Made by a program: the position numbers and the translations under genes. A stretch of 64,000 nucleotides of DNA from positions 248,001 to 312,000 of the forward strand of contig JAIVFJ010000024.1 in assembly GCA_025765615.1 (NCBI GenBank), read 5' to 3'. Source of the DNA: Zopfochytrium polystomum. Taxonomy: Eukaryota > Chytridiomycota > Chytridiomycetes > Chytridiales > Chytridiaceae. Under the pieces are notes generated by a model, which did not search any database, was not told where the DNA came from, and worked only from the letters and a program-made list of their open reading frames with translations. Shown piece after piece: positions 56,299 through 64,000 of the stretch. Within the stretch, counting starts at the first letter, position 1. Each line of letters starts with the position of its first letter.

Positions 56299-57716
56299 TC
56301 AACAGCGAGGAGCGGGGCCTACGTTTTGTAAAAATATGTGAGCAGGAGGGCCGGTACAGGCAAGCTGCGCACACACCGCTTTGAAAGGATCATCCAGTCC
56401 CAAATCGTACATCGTCTCTTCGTTGTCGGAATACCACCACTCTTGGTCATCCTCTGGAGGTGCCTTCCCCCTTTTCGCACCGGCAGCCTTTTTACCTTTT
56501 CCGGCTGTTTTCAACGCGTTTGCCACTTTCAATGCGGCCGCCGTTTTCAATGCGGCCTTTGCCTTTCTGCGAGCCTCCGTTTCGAGCTTCGTTTGACCGC
56601 TAGCAACATTGTCCAGCGGCAAGAGATTCTCGACGGGGGGACCTGCCTTCGGATCCTCCGCACCAACCGCTGGCCGCCGTAGTTTCGCTTGAACAACACG
56701 TGCGCGAGTTGGTTGCGGCTCGTTTTCGTCCTCATTTTGTCGGCTTCGCTTCTTTTTCAACGGTGGCTGTGGCGGCGGCGGTGGCGGCGGTGTAATACAA
56801 GGATGGATGAAAGACTCGGTGTTTGCATAAAACACGGAGAAGATAATGTTATCTTTAAGAACCGGTTCAAGGCCGAAAGACAGCAACGGGGCACGAGCGT
56901 CGTCATCGGAAGGTCCAACAATGCAGGGTTTTGCTATGCCTTTCAATCGACTTCGAAGCGCAGACTTTTCAAGGGGAGTGTCGGACAGGTCGACGGCAGA
57001 GCCTCCACACGCGCGAACAACACTGCTGAGTGAGTCGAACTTGCAAAATGGATGAGCTTCAGCGTGGAAACCATTGAAGGAGCTTGCCTCGGCAGAATCA
57101 CAAAAGAAAAACGTCCAGGATTGGAACAAGTCTCGACGACGATCGTCCACTTGGAAGCAGGACGGATCAATCTGGTTTTCATTGCTTTGAGGCAAATAAC
57201 TACACTGACAATAAGAACCCAAGATTGATCAAACTTTGCATACCTTGACGGATCCGGGATGGTCGTACCATCTCGCAACGCTTGGAGCCACTCGTACGAA
57301 ACTGCATAAAACATTAACAATCTACATACAGAGGCGTGCAACTGACCGATCGCTCGTCGGAGTGCGACTGCTAGAACGACTTTAACTGTAACTTTCAGTG
57401 TAGAGACGACGAGATAGTCGCAGTCATCGCAAAATTCTGGAAAGACGACAACATCTGAACCAAGCAGGGCGTCGTAGCTTAGTGCGCTTGTGCAGCAAGT
57501 ACAATAGACATCACCATTTGCTTTTGCAATGTCCAAGAGTTCCTGCTTGAGCTTTCCTTTCACGCCCGAGAAAGCAACGCGTATGGGAACGTATAATACC
57601 CTGCGAATGTTGACGTTTGAGAGTATTTTGGAGTGAGTAAGACGGTTGCATTGTGGTAGGAGAGTGTAATAGATAGAGAGAGAGACAGAGAGAGAGAGAG
57701 AGAGGAGAGGAGAGAG

Positions 57717-57782
<66 letters not shown>

Positions 57783-58624
57783 AGAGCGAGAGGAGATACA
57801 AACCGCAACGAGGTTGTTTTAGAGCCGAAGGCGACCACGTCGCCGTCATGGAGCTGGGCGGGCTCGGCGATCTTGATTGTTGCCGCCGCTGCCTCCGCCG
57901 TGCTGCCGCTGCCGCCGCTGGCGCCAACAAACGTGCCAAAGCGAGACGAGTCGGTCACGACAAGCGTAGATTTTCCCGGGGCGGACCCCTGCTTGTGCCG
58001 GTTAGGTTTTGTTTTGTTTTGTTTTGGTTTGGTTTTTTTTTTAAGTGTTTTTTTTTTTTTTTTTTTTCGGTGTTGTTGGGTTTGTTTGGGTGATCGTTTT
58101 TCCAGTTTTTGGAGGTTTGTGTGTGGGGTGGTGAGGATGGGTGTCTTGCCTGGTGGACTTCAAACTTGGCGTGTGTCCGGCTAACCGACATGTCCTTGTC
58201 GAGACAGACCGCACAATCTCAAAATTTTAGTCAGCAAATGGCCAAAGGGGGGCGAAGTCGTGAAACAGGGCGATCGGCAGCGGGTGGGTTTGGTTGGCCC
58301 TTGGTTGGTTCGGGTTGTGATCCGAGCGGACCGAACATGTCTGTCCATCCATCCATCATCCATCATGCATCTATCTGTCCATGCAAAAAGCAGGAGTCAT
58401 CGCGTTCGTTGAGGGGGGGGCGGAGCGATGCGCTCGCTCCGTCTCACTCACACTCCCCCCCCCCGCTGTGGCGAAGATGGATGCGATGGGCGGGAGGGAT
58501 TGCGATTCTCGGGCGTAGTTCTCCTCTTCTTACCCCTCTCGCGACCCACGACGCATTGCGCCGCGGGACGCAGTAGAATCCGTGTGCCGGCAATCTGTCC
58601 TGTCAGCCCTTCCAGCACCCACAT
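56299..58624 (-). CDS. NBS1: Nibrin (NBS1), MRN complex subunit
   Basis: Exon 1 at 58624 (MWVLEGLTGQIAGTRIL to CVVGRER) joins in phase to DCAVCLDKDMSVSRTHAKF, then GSAPGKSTLVVTDSSRFGTF and LHDGDVVAFGS. This is an N-terminal FHA domain with the VGR, SxSRxHA and SxxGTF landmarks. BRCT1 follows (VPIRVAFSGVKGKLKQELLD, SDVVVFPEFCDDCDYLVVS, VSYEWLQAL) and BRCT2 (DLFQSWTFFFCDS to CGGSAVDL). The disordered C-terminal part has KKKRSRQ and ends with EWWYSDNEETMYDLGLDDPF, in the place of the Mre11/ATM-binding region. In the MRN complex it brings Mre11-Rad50 to DNA breaks. Intron 2 appears to have a GC donor, and intron 3 holds a GA tract of about 120 bases. Stop at 56299-56301. Confidence 0.88.
57673..57796. 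repeat. (GA)n tract with GGA interruptions
   Basis: About 120 bases of GA repeat in an intron of the nibrin gene; it reads CT on the coding strand, next to the splice acceptor side. Confidence 0.9.
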
Positions 58625-58900
58625 TTTTTTCTTTTCTTTTTTGGAATGTGGTTGCTCGCGTCTGTCCGCCTGTCTGCCTCCCCTGACTGTCGCGGCTATC
58701 TGTCTGCCTGCCTGTCGCCCCCGTACTTCCATTTGATTAGTCTGTTTTTCTCTCAATGGAATGTGGAATCATCACAACAATAAATAAATAGAGCCTGGCC
58801 GTGTGAGGGAATTCAGAGAGTGCGCCAGCAGCAGCCAGCGAAACAAAAAAACCGCAACAACAACAACAACGACCCCCAAGTTACAGTCCTCCCACAGCCA

Positions 58901-61545
58901 ATGTCCGACCTCCCCCCCAAGTACGAGCTGTTCGCATCCGCCGGCAGCAGCTCCGCTGGCAGCGCGCTTGGCGCTGTTGCGCAAGGAGTCCTGACGCCAA
59001 TCGTTTCGCACACGGTTCTTGATGGCAAAAACCTCGCCTTGGTGACGCTGCAGAGCAACGATGCCAGCCCAACAGGGCGGTCTCCCATCGATGTTGTCTG
59101 CGTGGGTAGGTACATTTTCTTGCCGCTCTGTCGCTACATGCCTTCAGTAACGCGCGACGAACCGTGTGCTCGCTAGTCGACCTTTCGGGATCCATGGACG
59201 CCGCCGCAACCCTCACGACCGGTGGAACTGGCACCAAAGAGGATTCCGGCTTGACCGTCCTTGACGTCGGTATGTAGTGCCGAAGCGTGTCGACCAAGCA
59301 TTTAATCGCTCGCTCAGTTAAGCACGCCGTGAAGACTGTCATTATGGCACTGGAACCGAACGACCGGTAACAATTAGGATTGCCGGCACAACGTGCGTTG
59401 ATTTTAACTTCCATGACTCAGCCTCGGGATCGTTTCGTTTCACGACTCGGCGGAAATTCAGATGCCTTTGACTTCGATGGACAAGATCAATCGAGAGGCT
59501 GCTTGCACGAAAGTGACCAGCCTTGAGACGCTGGGATCGACAAATATTTGGGCGGGGCTTGACTTTGCTCTTGACCTGATCTATGAGCAACCTTGCCCGG
59601 ACTCGAGACTCCGTGCTGTGCTCCGTAAGAACGAAATTCTAACGTTTGAGCGCTGACGCTGGCGCAATATATTTTCTCGTAGTTTTTACCGACGGACAGC
59701 CGAATGTCAGGCCTCCTGTTGGAGAAGTTTCCATGTTGGAAAAGCGAAAAGCTCAGAAGTTCAACAAGAAACTTCCCTGCATCATCAGCACCTTCGGATT
59801 TGGAACCAGTCTGGACAGTGGACTTCTTTCAGATATAGCTTCCGTTGGAATGGGAGGATTTTCCTTCATTCCAGACGCAGGTACGTGATTCGTGGTTAAT
59901 GACTTTCAAGTCCTGAACTCTCTGGCCACGCTAGGCTTTGTCGGAACTGTGTTTGTGGATGCGGTGTCGAACCTGCTGTAAGCCATTTAAACTTTGCTAC
60001 AGTTTATGCTCAACATTGATTTCCAGCGCTGCAACGGCGAAAGATGTAGTTGTGACAGTAGAAGGCGTTCGTGGAGCTAGAGTTCAGCTCAAAGATGATA
60101 CCACGTCCGTTGGAGGCCACTACCGTCTGGGATCGCCGATTGTCCCAACTATCACATTCAACAACAACCCCTACGGATCTGACACCAGGACCTACGGTAG
60201 CTCAACTAATCTCCAGACGGACTCGCACATTCGTTTTGGATTTGGTTCATACATGGCGCCTCAGTCGAAAGACCTCGTATTTGTCATTGAAAACATGCCA
60301 TCTTCCGGCGAGTACCTGAGGGTTACTGTCGAGCACGTTCCTGTCCGCGCTCCATTCGGATGCGCCCCGGTGGAAGCGGTGGTGCAACAATACCAGCGAA
60401 AAGTCAATGAACCCGAGGTTCAGGTTCAATGGGCGCGGCTGCGAGCTGTGGACGCCATTTCCTCGGCGAGACTGCTGGCGGGCCAGAAAAAATCGAACGA
60501 TGCTGCCGCCCTTGTCGATCAATGTATCAAAGATCTCGAGGGGGTTGAGCATGATGGCAAACGCGACGATCGAATAAACGATCTACTCATTGATATCAAA
60601 GGCCAAGTCAAGGAAGCCATAAGCGACAAGTACATCCTCACTTGGGGGGGCCACTATCTTCTTTCTCTGGCTGGGGCGCACAGGATGCAGGTAATACACC
60701 CGTCGCTTGCGGTGGGAAGTCTTGGTAACGTGTTCTTGGTGTAGCAATGCAACAACTTCAAGGATCCCGGAATTCAGCGGTACACTGGTGGCACCTTCGA
60801 CACTCTGCGTGATGAAATCAACGAAATATTCCTCAAACTTCCTGCGCCAAAACCACGAGTTCGTCCTCACAGCGGTCGCTCCAGCAATAGTAATCTGTCA
60901 GCTCCAGTCAGCATGTCTCGGTTCCACAATCGGAGCAATCCTTGCTTCGGAGGCTCGAACAAGGTCTCAGTGCTCTTGGGCAAGAGCAAAGAGGGGAAGA
61001 ATGTGTTCCGAAATGTTCCCGTTGCGAAACTTCGAAGAGGCGACCGTGTTCGCATTTCCACAACCACGGAGCAAACTGCGTCTGTCAGATGTGTTCTTGA
61101 AACATACGTACCGCATTCACAGGATCCGCCCACCTTGGTGCAGTTGCAGTCAGGACTAGTCATCACCCCTGGACACCCCATTCATTTTGATGGCCAATGG
61201 ATGTACCCGGCGGACGCTTTCGGTGCGGAATACGTGACGTCAACCTTGAACAGAGTGGTGTACTCTCTGCTGCTTGAAAGCGACGACGACCCATCAAAGA
61301 AGTACGCCTCCACTGTGGTCGTGGCGGGTGTGGAATGCGTTACTCTCGCTCATGGCTTGGAGGGCGAAATTCTCTCCCATGAGTACCTGGGAACAGATCG
61401 TGTTGTCAAGGATTTGCAACTTCTTCCTGGCTTCAACTCCACTTCTGGGCGTGTTCTGTGCAGTGGAGTGAGGAGGGACGCTGTTTCTGGCCACGTTGTC
61501 GGATTGGTTGCGCCGGCCACCTTGATTTCACAGGCACAGTTGTAA
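58901..61545 (+). CDS. vWA-Hint protein (Vwaint/Hint family)
   Basis: ATG 58901 begins MSDLPPKYELFASAGSSSAG. A von Willebrand A domain follows with MIDAS VVDLSGSMD, then LGIVSFHDSAEI, LGSTNIWAGLDFAL and VFTDGQPNVRPP. The middle (AATAKDVVVTVEGVRGARVQ to QWARLRAVDAI) is the Vwaint-type region. From about 60930 comes a Hedgehog/intein (Hint) module: NPCFGGSNKVSVLLG with the first-position Cys, LRRGDRVRIST, and the TxxH block VITPGHPIHFDGQW, ending in VECVTLAHG, SHEYLGTD and VVKDLQLLPGF. No residues typical of C-terminal intein splicing are seen, so any reaction would be N-terminal cleavage or the fold is structural. Seven or eight introns. AATAAA at 61583. Exact cellular role unknown. Confidence 0.88.
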
Positions 61546-61582
61546 CTTTTTTTTTTTTTTTTTTGTATTTTGTGAATTCCTC

Positions 61583-61588
61583 AATAAA
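61583..61588 (+). terminator. Polyadenylation signal AATAAA (vWA-Hint gene)
   Basis: Hexamer 38 bases after the stop codon. Confidence 0.55.
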
Positions 61589-61652
61589 AGACTTCGCAAA
61601 CAGCCTTGTCATTTTGGGCTTTGCAAAAGTAGTCACGTCCAGATCGACCAGA

Positions 61653-64000
61653 ATGAACAGAGTGAAGCACAAGCCCATCCCCAAGATCAAGCCTGTCAAG
61701 AAGGTACAGATGATTCAGTCTCTTCTCATCGCCTTGATGAGGTTGCTCTGCCATACGCGATCAGAAGGCTGCTGGAATGGGACATCATCGTATGTGTGCC
61801 ACCCTCAAAACCCATGCAGTTGCACTTGAGGCCTACCGCTTCAGCGACTGGCCGAACTTTGTTTGGGCCAGATGATGCCGATGATGCGAGTTAGAATCGG
61901 AGAGAGATTGGAAAGTTTGGGGTGGCTTCTTATCCCAGCGTGTGCATGGTTTCGCTAATCGCTGAATCTCGCCAAACCCGGTCTGCTCACCATACTTTCC
62001 TTACAGGCGACGGAGCCGACATTCAACGAAGCGTGGGAGAAGTTGTCTACAGCCATCTTAGAAATATATCGGAAGAACGCGTCCTCTCTTAGTTTCGAGG
62101 AGCTGTACAGGTTTGACACGAAGCAACTGCGCCATCGAGCTGCTCACGTGCTCCAAACGACTATCACTCACTAGGAATGCTTATCTCATGGTCATTCACA
62201 AGCACGGAGACAAGCTCTACAATGGTGTGGAAGGAGCGATACGAGATCATCTGAATGGTGTTACCCGGTCCATCATTGTCCCGGCCTTCCCTATACGCAA
62301 ATCTGCGTCATCATCGTCTGCGTCGTCATCTTCGTCGTCGAACAAGCTTGGAGTCACGGCCGAAGTAGGAGCGCTTGTGGGCGGGCCGGACTACCTCAAA
62401 ACCCTTCGCTCCGTATGGGAAGATCACTCTACTTGCATGATTATGATCCGGGACATTTTGTTTTATATGGTTGGTTGACCAAGCTTGCACAGCGTTTCTC
62501 ACTCCGCAACAGGACAGAGTTTATGTGAAACCAGCAAATAAGCATCCAGTTTATGATCTGGGAATGGTGGTATTTCGGGATGCGGTCCTTAGCTCCAAGA
62601 GTTACGGTGTCCTCACAGCAACGATCGAAACCATTCTAGATCAAATTCTGCTGGAGAGAGAAGGTGAAATGATCGACCGCTTATGCATGAAGAGCATGGT
62701 CGACATGATGCTGAGCCTAAACATGAGTGAGTCATCGAGGTGCCTTAGAATTTAAACGAATCGTATCAATTCAGCTGCCGGTACTTCTGCCTCGTCGTTC
62801 TCTTCGATTTCCGTCTATGACCAACACTTCGAGCCGATATTCATATCATCTTCTCGCGAATACTATTCACGGATCACCGAGACGTTGCTCACGACGTGCG
62901 ACGCACGGGAGTATATGCTAAGAGTGGAACGATTGCTGGCCGATGAAAGCAATCGGGTTCGTGCATATTTGTCGAACCCAACAGAGCCCAAGATTCGGAC
63001 TATATTAGAAGAGCTGTTGATTGCGAACAACCTGCAGACAATAATCGAGGTAATTCCGTCAACCCACTAATAAGTGGCCTAACTACTTTCTAGATGCCCA
63101 ACTCTGGAATGGTCACCATGATGACGAATGAGAAAGTGGAGGACCTTCAGCGTATGTATCATCTTTTCTCTCGGGCCGCAGCGGGCCACCAAGAGATGCG
63201 TAGTTGCATTTCAAGCCACATCGCCTTTGTGGGACGGGGCATAAATGAGTCAGTTGGTGGCATTGCTCAGCCTTCAGCAACTGGAGGTGAATCTCAGCCA
63301 TCCGCGAACCCGGTTCAGTGGGTTGAGTCTTTGTTGTCCCTGAAGGACAAGTTTGACAGAATTCTGGAGGCAGCCTTTGACAAGGATAAGGCCATGATAA
63401 ATGCAGTGAATAGCGCCCTGATGGAGGTCTTGAATGCGAATCCGCGCGCACCAGAGTATTTGAGCTTGTTCATCGACGACAATCTGAAAAAAAGCGTGAA
63501 AGGGGTGAGGTTCGACCTGTTCCTGACTTGTTCTGATGAGCAAACTGCAGAAAACCGAAGCAGAGATAGACGCGATTCTGGACAAGACCGTTGTTCTTTT
63601 CCGCTTTATTTCAGAGAAGGATGTCTTTGAACGGTATTACAAGCAACACTTGGCGAAAAGACTCCTTCAGGGCCGCAGCGCAAGCGAAGACTCGGAAAAA
63701 AGTTTTATTGCAAAATTGAAGGTAGCGTTGCATATTCGGAGACGGAAAGTTTGACCAATCATCTTTTCAGTTGGAATGCGGGTCACAGTTCACGTCTAAG
63801 CTGGAGGGCATGTTCAACGATATGCGCCTATCTCAAGACACGATGGTTGCATTCCGGCAGCATTTGGAAAATTCAGGGCAAGGAAACTCATTGGTGGACA
63901 TCTCTGGTGAACCCGTGGCCCTTCCGGATCTGAGCGTCAACGTGCTCACTTCGTCATTCTGGCCAAATACGAACTCGATCCCGTGTCAATTTCCACCACT
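61653..64000 (+). CDS. CUL3: Cullin-3 (3' partial)
   Basis: ATG 61653 gives [17 protein letters not shown], spliced over an intron of about 300 bases to [20 protein letters not shown] and [28 protein letters not shown]. Later exons show [39 protein letters not shown] sequence, [90 protein letters not shown] and [18 protein letters not shown]. The KIRIRPFK-like N-terminus and the repeat order fit CUL3, the scaffold of BTB-adaptor ubiquitin ligases with Rbx1. A Ser-rich insert sits at about residue 90. The neddylation and Rbx1-binding regions lie beyond the window end. Confidence 0.93.

Noticed and set aside
57560..57958. Ser/Leu-rich ORFs across the GA tract as part of nibrin
   Set aside because: The FHA-to-BRCT join is in phase when the tract is spliced out; the repeats would add a biased insert unlike the family.

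Overview
The window is nuclear DNA from a small-genome eukaryote, most likely a zoosporic (chytrid-like) fungus. Genes are split by many short GT-AG introns and lie close together on both strands; several neighbours are separated by under 110 bases. Fungal-type genes (Mob2, an oxygen-dependent coproporphyrinogen oxidase with a Hem13-like core, a signal peptide-TM-SH3 protein, a Pls-type NRPS-like protein) occur beside flagellar genes (a CFAP46-like protein and a UPF0193/EVG1-like protein). This mix points to a flagellated fungus. The assignment comes from gene content and not from any marker sequence.

Layout. 1-7801 (+): 3' part of an NRPS-like gene with degenerate condensation and adenylation domains, a carrier-like domain, a Pls-type membrane region with three left-handed beta-helix blocks, and an intact terminal reductase. 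8160-12072 (+): probable DH-PH RhoGEF. 12158-14927 (-): mitochondrial EF4/GUF1. 15660-17682 (-): signal peptide-TM-SH3 protein. 18171-20092 (+): zeta-crystallin-type quinone oxidoreductase. 20319-27123: a 6.8 kb island of nested transposons, in which a Tc1/mariner element is broken by a truncated Ty3/Gypsy element that itself contains a solo LTR, plus a second solo LTR near its 3' end. 27275-27809 (+): small secreted protein with a DUF4157-type HELTH motif. 28160-34864 (+): giant coiled-coil protein. 35409-37385 (-): coproporphyrinogen III oxidase. 37929-40085: a second repeat island built from the same families. 41464-43914 (+): seven-TM protein with a long disordered insert. 44314-about 46241 (-): UPF0193/EVG1-like protein. 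46581-49110 (+): a tight run of Mob2, a two-TM protein and an acidic coiled-coil protein. 49189-56143 (+): CFAP46-like. 56299-58624 (-): nibrin/NBS1. 58901-61545 (+): vWA-Hint protein. 61653-64000 (+): cullin-3, running off the window.

Most genes are independent housekeeping units (mitochondrial translation, haem synthesis, DNA repair, ubiquitin ligase scaffold, NDR-kinase co-activator, axoneme). The unusual items are the NRPS-like gene with dead activation domains but a live-looking reductase, the secreted half DUF4157 domain behind a glycine tract, and the layered transposon island, where removing one solo LTR plus one 4-bp target duplication reopens the Gypsy pol frame. All exon boundaries were placed by eye from splice consensus and protein continuity; none were tested against transcripts.
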